Assembly (NCBI GenBank): GCA_009700815.1
Contig: WLLG01000178.1
Coordinates: 1-5,383, forward strand
DNA from: Actinomycetota bacterium
GTDB lineage: Bacteria > Actinomycetota > Acidimicrobiia > Acidimicrobiales > Microtrichaceae
DNA length: 5,383 nt
Direction: 5' to 3'
A program made the position numbers and the translations under genes. Shown here one piece after another: positions 1 to 4,786 of this stretch. Below the pieces are notes generated by a model. That model made no database searches. It was not told the DNA's origin and worked only from the letters and a program-made list of their open reading frames with translations. Every line of letters starts with the position of its first letter. Within the stretch, counting starts at the first letter, position 1.

Positions 1-169
1 CAGAGGGTTTCAGCACTGGAACTATCTGCAGGCCCTGGCCTATAGGTCCGCGAAGTCCTTGAATAATCTCGCGAACAACGCGTTGGATCCCCGTTGTGTA
101 TCCAATCGAGATCGTGTCGGTAACCTCAACCAACACCTGTCTCGGCAACACATGCTCGGGAGCCGTCAT
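1..169 (-). CDS. Glycosyltransferase, N-terminal fragment (runs off left edge)
   Basis: The reverse strand encodes 56 complete codons from an ATG at 169 with no stop before the window edge. A beta-strand-like stretch (VLVEV, residues 12-16) leads into D18 and the segment TTGIQRVVREI (residues 25-35). A short hydrophobic strand then a TGIQRVVRE-type helix is the usual start of GT4-like (GT-B fold) glycosyltransferases of surface polysaccharide clusters, where this region forms the first Rossmann strand and acceptor-side helix. The ATG is favoured because an in-frame TAG lies about 11 codons upstream with no ATG, GTG or TTG between. No Shine-Dalgarno sequence precedes it; a TACGAT box ends 7 bases before it, so the mRNA may be leaderless. 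The catalytic C-terminal half is outside the window, so donor and acceptor cannot be given. It is probably unrelated in function to the acyl-CoA genes to its right. Confidence 0.65.
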   Translation of the reverse strand, partial: MTAPEHVLPRQVLVEVTDTISIGYTTGIQRVVREIIQGLRGPIGQGLQIVPVLKPS

Positions 170-176
170 GATCCAG

Positions 177-182
177 ATCGTA
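177..182 (-). promoter_or_regulatory. Candidate -10 box (TACGAT) for a leaderless glycosyltransferase mRNA
   Basis: On the minus strand TACGAT fits the actinobacterial TANNNT -10 pattern and ends 7 bases before the glycosyltransferase ATG. This is the spacing expected if transcription begins at the A of the start codon. No convincing TTGACA-like -35 box sits 16-19 bases upstream, and there is no Shine-Dalgarno sequence. The call rests on position and a loose consensus only. Confidence 0.35.
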
Positions 183-222
183 GAAGCTACAGCCGTCGCC
201 TAACGATTTAGAGCAGCAACAA

Positions 223-251
223 GCTCGGGCTACGAAAGTTCGTGCCCGAGC
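223..251 (-). terminator. Strong hairpin downstream of the thiolase operon, possible terminator
   Basis: GCTCGGGC (223-230) is the exact reverse complement of GCCCGAGC (244-251). Inside it, ACGAA (232-236) also pairs with TTCGT (239-243), leaving one bulged T at 231. On the minus strand the hairpin is followed by a moderately T-rich run (TTGTTGCTGCTCT). It lies about 100 bases past the thiolase stop and upstream of the glycosyltransferase, the right place to end the leftward thiolase transcript. It lacks a clean U-tract, so a regulatory role in front of the glycosyltransferase is also possible. Confidence 0.45.
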
Positions 252-351
252 CAGTACTGACCAGATCTGCTGGCAAGGTGTTCCCACAGAGGTTCTCGGC
301 GGCTCTGCAAGCCAACCTGAACATTTTCAAAGAAAAGTTTTTGACCGGAAG

Positions 352-1563
352 CTAGCGGGTCAGAATCACCGAGGAACCGTGCCCGAAAAGCCCCTGATTG
401 GCAGTGATTCCAACCTTCGCGTTCTCTGCCTGAGCACCCTTGGCAGTACCGCGCAGCTGCCAAGTAAGTTCACAGACCTGTGCAAGGGCTTGGGCTGGGA
501 CAGCCTCGCCAAAGCAGGCAAGACCGCCTGAAAGGTTGACTGGCAGGCGTCCACCCAAGGTGGTCACGCCGTCACGCAAAATTTTCTCGGCCTCGCCCAC
601 CCCGCAGAATCCGAGATCCTCATACCAATCCAGTTCAAGGGCAGTAGACAGGTCATAGACCTCTGCCACGTCAACGTCATCGGGGCCGAGTCCGGCTTGC
701 GCATAGGCAGAGTCGCCAATTGCCTGCTTGAACCCGCGCTCGGGTCGTGAAATGCCTGCAGCCGAATCCGTTGCAAAGTTCGGCATCTCCAAGATCGTGT
801 TGGGGAACGTCGGGGTCACCGTGGAAATAGCTGCAACCTTGACCAGCGGATCGGCCGATCCGGCTGAACTGCTCAGATGCTTGCGGGCGTATTCCATCGA
901 GGTGAGCACGACTGCAGCGCCACCATCGGAGGTTGCGCAAATGTCGAGCAACCGCAGCGGACTCGACACGGTCGGCGAGGCTGCAATGGCTTCTGCAGTT
1001 ACCTCTTTGCGATAACGAGCGTAAGGATTGTTGAGCCCGTGGCGGGCATTCTTGATCTTCACTTGAGCAAAGTCATCACTGCTCGCACCGAACAAATCGA
1101 TTCGACGTCGCGCCCACATGGCGAAGTACGCAGGGTTGGTCATGCCAAGCAGGCGAAAGCGCAGCCAGTCCGGATCATCACCACGTTCGCCCTTATTGGG
1201 TTTCAAGAACCCCTTCGGGGTGGTATCCGCTCCGACAACCAGGGCGACCTCGCACATGCCAGAAAGGATGCGCTGACGAGCAGCGTCCAATGCCATCGCC
1301 CCAGATGCGCAGGCCCCGTAGGCACTCGTCACAGGAATACCTGTCCAGCCAAGAGCTTGAGCAAAGGTGGCTCCAGCGACATAGCCGGGGTAGCCATTAC
1401 GCATGGTGTCTGCGCCAGCCACAAACCCAACGTCTCGCCAGTCAATGCCAGCATCTGCGAGCGCATCTTGAGCTGCTGCCACTCCGTACTCAACGAAGTT
1501 GCGCCCCCATTTACCCCATGGGTGCATGCCGACCCCGAGAACGGCTACTTGGTCAACGCTCAT
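352..1563 (-). CDS. Thiolase-superfamily enzyme (SCP-x / lipid-transfer protein type)
   Basis: This is a cytoplasmic acyl-CoA enzyme of the SCP-x/lipid-transfer thiolase family, which performs thiolysis, or retro-aldol cleavage in the Ltp2-like branch. The ATG at 1563 gives 403 aa, normal for the family, and starts directly with the first strand (VAVLGVG, 6-12). ACASG (84-88) places the nucleophilic cysteine at C85. CATSDGGAAVVL (209-220) is the usual mid-domain signature. EVYD (301-304) occupies the position of the SCP-x HDxF motif, with Tyr for His. LPVNLSGGL (340-348) is conserved, but the following GHPxGATG is replaced by FGEAVPAQA (351-359), so the catalytic His is absent. The C-terminus has NQGLFGHGSS (389-398) in place of the second-cysteine CxG motif. 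The start overlaps the stop of the DUF35 gene by 4 bases (ATGA), indicating translational coupling and probably a protein complex. An upstream in-frame extension exists but lies inside the DUF35 gene. Family confidence is high; the reaction and substrate are not determined. Confidence 0.85.
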   Translation of the reverse strand: MSVDQVAVLGVGMHPWGKWGRNFVEYGVAAAQDALADAGIDWRDVGFVAGADTMRNGYPGYVAGATFAQALGWTGIPVTSAYGACASGAMALDAARQRILSGMCEVALVVGADTTPKGFLKPNKGERGDDPDWLRFRLLGMTNPAYFAMWARRRIDLFGASSDDFAQVKIKNARHGLNNPYARYRKEVTAEAIAASPTVSSPLRLLDICATSDGGAAVVLTSMEYARKHLSSSAGSADPLVKVAAISTVTPTFPNTILEMPNFATDSAAGISRPERGFKQAIGDSAYAQAGLGPDDVDVAEVYDLSTALELDWYEDLGFCGVGEAEKILRDGVTTLGGRLPVNLSGGLACFGEAVPAQALAQVCELTWQLRGTAKGAQAENAKVGITANQGLFGHGSSVILTR

Positions 1564-2048
1564 GCTTCGCCTCCTGCAGTGGTTTCGGCCACTGGTCGCC
1601 ATTTCCACATCGTGTATTCAGTGTCTTCATCCTCATACAAGGTGCCGAGCACTAGTTCCATTTCCATGCCAACGACCAAGTCCTCGATGCCCACGCCCGC
1701 AACTACTTGACCTAGAACAACGAGTTGCTCGGTCTCTAGTTCAACAGCAGCCAAACAGAATGGCTCGTAGGGGTCAGTCGGCGCCTCGAAGGGTTCTGGT
1801 GGCTGGTACTGGGCGTCGGTATAGGACCACAGCCGACCTCGAGTAGAGAGTTCAACCTCGACAAGTTCCGAACCAGAGAACCCTGGGGCACGAGACATGA
1901 CTCGCTCGGGCGGGAAGAAGTACGTTCCGCTCTCTGTACAGCGAGTGCCGATCAGAGCTACAGGGTCTGCCCCAACAGGTCGTGGAGTGTCGTCACTCGG
2001 CGACATCGTGAACCACCCCTCAACAGCGGGGAGCTTGGCCTTGGACAT
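1560..2048 (-). CDS. DUF35 / OB-fold acyl-CoA-associated protein with degenerate zinc ribbon
   Basis: This is a 162-residue partner protein of the thiolase encoded directly downstream. DUF35 proteins have an N-terminal helix, a rubredoxin-like zinc ribbon and a C-terminal OB fold, and they form complexes with thiolase-like or MaoC-like enzymes (for example ChsH2 with Ltp2). The ribbon position is seen at LIGTRCTESGTYFFPPE (32-48), where the usual CxxCG has become C37-T-E-S40-G. The second knuckle (about 49-60) has no cysteine, so zinc binding is probably lost. The OB fold follows: GRLWSYT (71-77), P-rich loop 82-95, CLAAVELE (97-104), then VVGMEMELVLG (125-135). The ATG at 2048 has GAGG 5 bases upstream. 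The stop shares ATGA with the thiolase start. The acidic tail segment EDEDTE (139-144) sits in the usual variable loop. The fold and pairing are well supported; a role in substrate binding or thiolase stability is inferred from the family. Confidence 0.8.
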   Translation of the reverse strand: MSKAKLPAVEGWFTMSPSDDTPRPVGADPVALIGTRCTESGTYFFPPERVMSRAPGFSGSELVEVELSTRGRLWSYTDAQYQPPEPFEAPTDPYEPFCLAAVELETEQLVVLGQVVAGVGIEDLVVGMEMELVLGTLYEDEDTEYTMWKWRPVAETTAGGEA

Positions 2049-2126
2049 CTTTGCCTCAGTTCGGGAGGTCGTAGGAACTCAAAGCGTCAGAGTACTACGA
2101 GGCCTGAATGCAGCACATTTCGAGGG

Positions 2127-2180
2127 GCTGGGTTCGCCACTGTGCCTGGGTTCAGCACTGTGGCTGTGTTCACCACTGTG
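2127..2180. repeat. Three-copy 18-bp tandem repeat spanning the stop of the lipoprotein-like gene
   Basis: On the plus strand three adjacent 18-base units are GCTGGGTTCGCCACTGTG (2127-2144), CCTGGGTTCAGCACTGTG (2145-2162) and GCTGTGTTCACCACTGTG (2163-2180). They match at most positions, and CACTGTG ends each one. The stop codon of the minus-strand gene (2170-2172) lies in the third unit, so two units lie in the 121-base gap before the DUF35 gene. As the unit is six codons long, one minus-strand frame reads a repeating H-S-[GA]-E-x-x peptide, but not the frame of the annotated protein. No matching unit is seen on either side. Confidence 0.85.
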
Positions 2181-2799
2181 GCGGCACCCGGGGAGTCTCT
2201 TGAGTCGGAGGATCCTCAAAACTGGCGATCTTTTCGATTCGCCGCCGAGGAGGTCGAGCCGTTGGCTTTGAGCGACCCGTAAAGCGGTTCTTTGCCCAGA
2301 TTGCAGTCGCAACCATTCCAATAAGACTAAAGATCGCCATGATGAAGCGCAGCAAGCCACCTGCGCCCACCGATGCGGCCTGAGTTACTTCTACTCGGAG
2401 ACGAACCTTTGAATCTGCTGGGTCCGGGGCTGAAGCTGTGCCGGTGCTTTCTGCGGGGGTCTGAGCTCGATCGATTTGTTGCGCATCAACATCGATCTCG
2501 GTGGCCACCACCCGAGCATCAAGTCGACCGAGCGCACCGAGTGCGATTTCCAGATTCTCGCCTGGCAGGCTGAACTCAAGCGCAGTCTCGTTGGGCTGAG
2601 TGGTTTCCTCGCCAACTCTTGTCCCACCCCAAGTCCCAGCGCTCGCCAGTATCTCTTGACGGGTTTGCAGCACAGCGGGCTGGTCGTCAGCCTCGATCTT
2701 GACCACGGCGTCTGCCTGATTGGTAGCAAGCAGATCCCCGCAAGAAGTAGCGAGGAACCCGAGCAAGAACAGCGCGCAAATAGTGAGCGCTCGCGTCAC
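2170..2799 (-). CDS. Putative lipoprotein with C-terminal membrane anchor (DUF4349-like)
   Basis: This 209-residue envelope protein is of unknown function. The GTG start at 2799 is chosen because GAGGA lies 5 bases upstream and it opens a compact signal peptide; an ATG at 2925 would add 42 residues with no signal character. Residues 3-19 are hydrophobic after R3 and lead to LATSC (16-20), a permissible lipobox with C20 as the lipidated cysteine. Residues 31-105 (VVKIEADD..., AGTWGG 54-59, FSLPGENLEIALGALGRLDAR) resemble the start of DUF4349 envelope proteins: a paired residue scan, a GG turn, then a 'VPxxxLdxaLxxLg' strand-helix. The coiled coil expected next is replaced by a Pro/Ser/Thr/Ala linker (113-130). 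A single membrane helix spans about 149-169, followed by a basic cytoplasmic-type tail (RPPRRR, 182-187). Lipidation plus a C-terminal helix would tether both ends to the membrane. The stop falls in an 18-bp repeat. Family assignment is tentative; an LppM-like protein is the main alternative. Confidence 0.65.
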   Translation of the reverse strand: MTRALTICALFLLGFLATSCGDLLATNQADAVVKIEADDQPAVLQTRQEILASAGTWGGTRVGEETTQPNETALEFSLPGENLEIALGALGRLDARVVATEIDVDAQQIDRAQTPAESTGTASAPDPADSKVRLRVEVTQAASVGAGGLLRFIMAIFSLIGMVATAIWAKNRFTGRSKPTARPPRRRIEKIASFEDPPTQETPRVPPQW

Positions 2800-2822
2800 A
2801 ATGATCCTCGCCCGCGGGCTCG

Positions 2823-2846
2823 GATATGTGCTCGGAGATGTGCTCG
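2823..2846. repeat. 12-bp tandem duplication in the leader of the lipoprotein-like gene
   Basis: GATATGTGCTCG (2823-2834) is followed at once by GAGATGTGCTCG (2835-2846), 11 of 12 bases identical. A perfect 10-base palindrome, GCCCGCGGGC (2810-2819), sits next to it, directly upstream of the GAGGA ribosome-binding site (2805-2809 on the minus strand) of the gene starting at 2799. The function is unknown. The rest of the gap to the SDR stop shows no gene or clear terminator. Confidence 0.6.
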
Positions 2847-2940
2847 CATTTGAGTTCGTGTGGCACCCAGTACTCAGTCTGATGAGATCAGCGTAGGAAC
2901 CCTGAGCGCAACAGCGGGGGACCATCGCTAGTAGTGACGG

Positions 2941-3741
2941 CTAGTTGCCCTCAACGGCATCCAAAAAAGCGGGTCGTTCTCCACCGCCGTGTAGCCAGAT
3001 CGAGGTGCCGCTGACATACGAGGCGAGCGGGGAAGCCAGCCACCTACAGGCCTGGGCCAAGTCTTCTGGCGTGCCGAGCCTGCCAGCGGGAACCGTGGCT
3101 GCAGCGCGTGCAACTGCATCTTCATCCCCGTAGTGAAGTTCAGCCTGCTCGGTCAGGATGAGCCCGGCAATGATTCCGGTTACTCGAACCTTTGGCGCCC
3201 ATTCAACTGCAAGCGATTGCGTCAGGCTGAGCAAACCTGCCTTGGCTGCGCCATACGCTGCAGTCCCTGGTGAGGGCCGAACGGCCGAGACCGAAGCAAT
3301 ATTCACGATCACGTTCGTGCGGCCATCCTCTGGCGCAGCCTGCATATGAAAGTTTGCGCGCTGAGCCACATGTAGTGGAGCGAGCAGATTCAGGCGGATG
3401 ATGGACTCGCTAAATCGAGGTGAGGCCGTCGCGGCGTCAGCAGGCGGGGCACCACCGGCATTGTTGATCACAGTGTCGATTCGACCGAACCGATCCACGG
3501 TTGCATCCACTAGTGCGGCAGCAGCATCAGGGTCTCTGACGTCAGCGGCCATAAATGAAGCAGTTCGCCCACCTGCCGTTGGTAGGTCTGCCGGCTCCGT
3601 TCGCCCGCAGGTCATGACCTCGGCACCCCAGTCCAAAAAGCGCTGCACGATCACCCGGCCGATACCTTTGGTGCCGCCGGTGACTAGTACCACCCGGCCC
3701 GAGTAGTCGAGTCCGGAGGATTCCTGACTGCTGTCTGTCAT
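2941..3741 (-). CDS. Short-chain dehydrogenase/reductase, Rv3549c-like
   Basis: This is a 266-residue classical SDR, a cytoplasmic NAD(P)-dependent alcohol/ketone oxidoreductase. The visible motifs are the cofactor loop TGGTKGIG (21-28), D67 of ADVRD, NNAG (93-96), structural N118, S150 of the catalytic tetrad and Y163-xxx-K167. The second strand ends TCGR (44-47) without the usual Asp and with R47 next, which favours NADP(H) by family rule. The ATG at 3741 is preceded by AGAGGGA with 6 bases of spacing. Several segments agree with my memory of M. tuberculosis Rv3549c: APLHVAQRANFHMQ (121-134), PGTAAYGAAKAGL (158-170), AVEWAPKVRV, LHYGD and the LHGGGE end. That gene belongs to the KstR2 steroid-ring regulon and lies divergent from echA20, as here. 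Its substrate is unassigned to my knowledge; a hydroxyl- or keto-acyl-CoA from steroid ring opening is inferred. SDR identity is near certain; the subfamily is likely. Confidence 0.9.
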   Translation of the reverse strand: MTDSSQESSGLDYSGRVVLVTGGTKGIGRVIVQRFLDWGAEVMTCGRTEPADLPTAGGRTASFMAADVRDPDAAAALVDATVDRFGRIDTVINNAGGAPPADAATASPRFSESIIRLNLLAPLHVAQRANFHMQAAPEDGRTNVIVNIASVSAVRPSPGTAAYGAAKAGLLSLTQSLAVEWAPKVRVTGIIAGLILTEQAELHYGDEDAVARAAATVPAGRLGTPEDLAQACRWLASPLASYVSGTSIWLHGGGERPAFLDAVEGN

Positions 3742-3768
3742 GGTGCGTCCCTCTCTGAGTCCGTCATT

Positions 3769-3816
3769 GGGTGCTTGTGTGAGTGCTGATGTGGGTGCTT
3801 GTGTGACTGCCTGATT
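3769..3816. repeat. 24-bp direct repeat in the SDR/echA20-like divergent promoter region
   Basis: GGGTGCTTGTGTGA occurs at 3769-3782 and again at 3793-3806, a period of 24 bases, and the sequence after each copy is also similar (TGCTGAT versus TGCCTGAT). On the minus strand each copy carries ACACAAGCACCC. Each contains one CAAG/CTTG half-site but no complete inverted partner. The repeat lies 28-75 bases upstream of the SDR start. It could be a tandem operator or a local duplication. Just beyond it, ACTATA (3826-3831) reads as TATAGT on the minus strand, a good -10 for the SDR gene. Confidence 0.7.
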
Positions 3817-3825
3817 CGGCTTGCG

Positions 3826-3831
3826 ACTATA
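3826..3831 (-). promoter_or_regulatory. Candidate -10 box (TATAGT) for the SDR gene
   Basis: TATAGT on the minus strand differs from TATAAT at one base and lies about 85 bases upstream of the SDR ATG. It would give a leader of roughly 75 bases carrying the 24-bp direct repeat. No good -35 box is visible at 16-18 bases. The overlapping plus-strand TATACG could serve the divergent crotonase gene, so this may be a shared promoter core. Confidence 0.3.
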
Positions 3832-3897
3832 CGCTCATGGCGCCGAGGGATGCCCGGCGGTACCGTTCTCATCCTGACAGAACCTGAAGCGTCTGTA

Positions 3898-3907
3898 GAA
3901 GGTCTTG
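3898..3907. promoter_or_regulatory. Partial KstR2-type operator upstream of the echA20-like gene
   Basis: GAAGGTCTTG matches 7 of the 8 defined core bases of the KstR2 operator (CAAGnnCTTG, from AnCAAGnnCTTGnT as I recall it). The flanking A and T of the full 14-mer are not matched. It ends 29 bases before the crotonase ATG, a plausible repressor position. A 10-base near-match can arise by chance, so the support is mainly the steroid-gene context. Confidence 0.3.
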
Positions 3908-3924
3908 GCAGGAATCGAATCAAC

Positions 3925-3930
3925 AGGGAG
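3925..3930 (+). promoter_or_regulatory. Ribosome-binding site fixing the crotonase start
   Basis: AGGGAG ends 6 bases before the ATG at 3937. The reading frame stays open further upstream to a TTG at 3799, but that extension has no homology and no ribosome-binding site, so this site decides the start. Confidence 0.75.
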
Positions 3931-3936
3931 TACAGC

Positions 3937-4695
3937 ATGGGAATTTCGGTGAATATCGCAGAAGGCATTGCCGAGGTTGTGATGGATAATCCACCCGTCA
4001 ATGCATTAACAGTGGCGGGTTGGTACGAGTTGGCTGAAGTTCTGACTTCAACCGGTCGAAACCAAGAGGTCGGTGCGCTTGTTCTGCGTGCCGAGGGCCG
4101 TGGCTGGAATGCAGGTGTTGATATCAAAGAGATGCAAAACACCGAGGGCTTTGACGCACTGCTCGGAGCAAACCGAGGCTGCTACGCAGCTTTCGCGGCC
4201 GTCTACGAGTGTGAAGTCCCCGTAATCTCGGCCGTCCACGGCTTTTGTTTGGGTGGCGGAATTGGCCTAGTGGGCAACTCGGACATCATTGTGGCCGCCG
4301 AGGGAACCCGGTTTGGGTTACCCGAAGTGAATCAAGGTGCCCTCGGTGCAGCAACGCATCTGGCGCGACTTGTCCCTCAGCACAAAATGCGAGAGATGGT
4401 CTACACGGCCGAACCGGTGGATGCCTCGCTCCTTGAATCCTGGGGATCGATTAGCAAAGTTGTCCCGCTCGAGGATTTGCGGGACGCAGCTTTTGAAATT
4501 GCGGCCAAGATTTGCACGAAGAGCCGTTTTGTTATCCGTCGGGCTAAGGAATGCCTCAACGGAATTGACGTTGTGGACGTCAAGCGGAGCTACCGCTTTG
4601 AGCAGGGCTTTACCTATGAACTCAACTTGTCTGGCGTGGCGGACGAGGCCAGAGATGCCTTTGTGGATAAGACCGAGGCCAAATTCTCGAAGTAA
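3937..4695 (+). CDS. echA20: EchA20-like crotonase, probable steroid ring-opening acyl-CoA hydrolase
   Basis: This is a 252-residue crotonase-fold enzyme. In mycobacteria EchA20 (Rv3550) opens ring D of the bicyclic steroid remnant HIEC-CoA, before IpdAB opens ring C. Visible features are PPVNAL (19-24), the first oxyanion-hole segment GRGWNAGVDIKEMQ (54-67), ANRGC (78-82), AVYECEVPVI (88-97), the second oxyanion segment GFCLGGGIGLVGNSD (102-116), FGLPEVNQGALGAATHL (126-142) and the C-terminal FEQGF/ELNLSGVADE region typical of EchA20. At the position of the first hydratase glutamate (GGGCEL in true hydratases) there is G110, while the second, E130, is kept. This argues against simple enoyl-CoA hydration and fits hydrolase chemistry. 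Long stretches agree with my memory of Rv3550, and the gene is divergent from an Rv3549c-like SDR, as in M. tuberculosis. IpdAB genes are not visible downstream; the gene appears to stand alone before a terminator. Orthology should be confirmed by alignment. Confidence 0.88.
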   Translation: MGISVNIAEGIAEVVMDNPPVNALTVAGWYELAEVLTSTGRNQEVGALVLRAEGRGWNAGVDIKEMQNTEGFDALLGANRGCYAAFAAVYECEVPVISAVHGFCLGGGIGLVGNSDIIVAAEGTRFGLPEVNQGALGAATHLARLVPQHKMREMVYTAEPVDASLLESWGSISKVVPLEDLRDAAFEIAAKICTKSRFVIRRAKECLNGIDVVDVKRSYRFEQGFTYELNLSGVADEARDAFVDKTEAKFSK

Positions 4696-4711
4696 GCGTT
4701 CTCGAAGTAAG
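4684..4711. repeat. 13-bp duplication repeating the crotonase stop codon
   Basis: TTCTCGAAGTAAG occurs at 4684-4696 and at 4699-4711, a period of 15 bases, exactly five codons. The first copy encodes the protein end FSK-stop (TAA at 4693-4695), and the second has an in-frame FSK-stop with TAA at 4708-4710. The result is a tandem in-frame double stop, most simply a replication-slippage duplication. Confidence 0.8.
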
Positions 4712-4734
4712 GGCTGCAGTCCTGAGGGATACGC

Positions 4735-4766
4735 GACACGGCCCCACCGCTAGGTGAGGCCGTGTC
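4735..4766. terminator. Hairpin terminator between convergent genes
   Basis: GACACGGCC (4735-4743) pairs perfectly with GGCCGTGTC (4758-4766). An inner ACC/GGT pairing closes a GCTA loop. It lies between the end of the plus-strand crotonase and the end of the minus-strand lipoprotein and could stop both transcripts. Neither side has a U-run, as is common for actinobacterial hairpin terminators. Confidence 0.65.
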
Positions 4767-4786
4767 AACCGAATAAGTGAGAAGTA

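Noticed and set aside
321..343. AT-rich stretch with short TTTTC/GAAAA pairing just after the thiolase stop
   Set aside because: The stem is only 5 A/T-rich pairs with no following U-run in the right place. The GC-rich hairpin at 223-251 is the better terminator candidate.
877..1710. 277-codon plus-strand open frame opposite the thiolase and DUF35 genes
   Set aside because: It is antisense to two genes with strong family motifs, spans their junction, has low-complexity His/Ser-rich composition and no recognisable domain. It is an antisense shadow.
2127..2180. Possible CRISPR-like array
   Set aside because: Units are 18 bases, directly adjacent with no spacers, and only three copies are present.
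2079..2360. 93-codon minus-strand frame containing the HSGE-type repeats
   Set aside because: It overlaps the lipoprotein-like gene in another frame and has no ribosome-binding site or domain. It is kept only as a possible frameshift signal in the repeat finding.
2800..2925. N-terminal extension of the lipoprotein-like gene to an ATG at 2925
   Set aside because: It would bury the signal peptide behind 42 residues without signal character and has no clear ribosome-binding site, whereas GTG 2799 has GAGGA at 5-base spacing.
2881..2930. CTGA...TCAG pairing after the SDR stop as a terminator
   Set aside because: The stem is only 4 base pairs with no U-run, not distinguishable from chance.
3799..3936. 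Upstream extension of the crotonase to a TTG at 3799
   Set aside because: The extra 46 residues do not belong to the crotonase fold and the AGGGAG site before ATG 3937 marks the real start.
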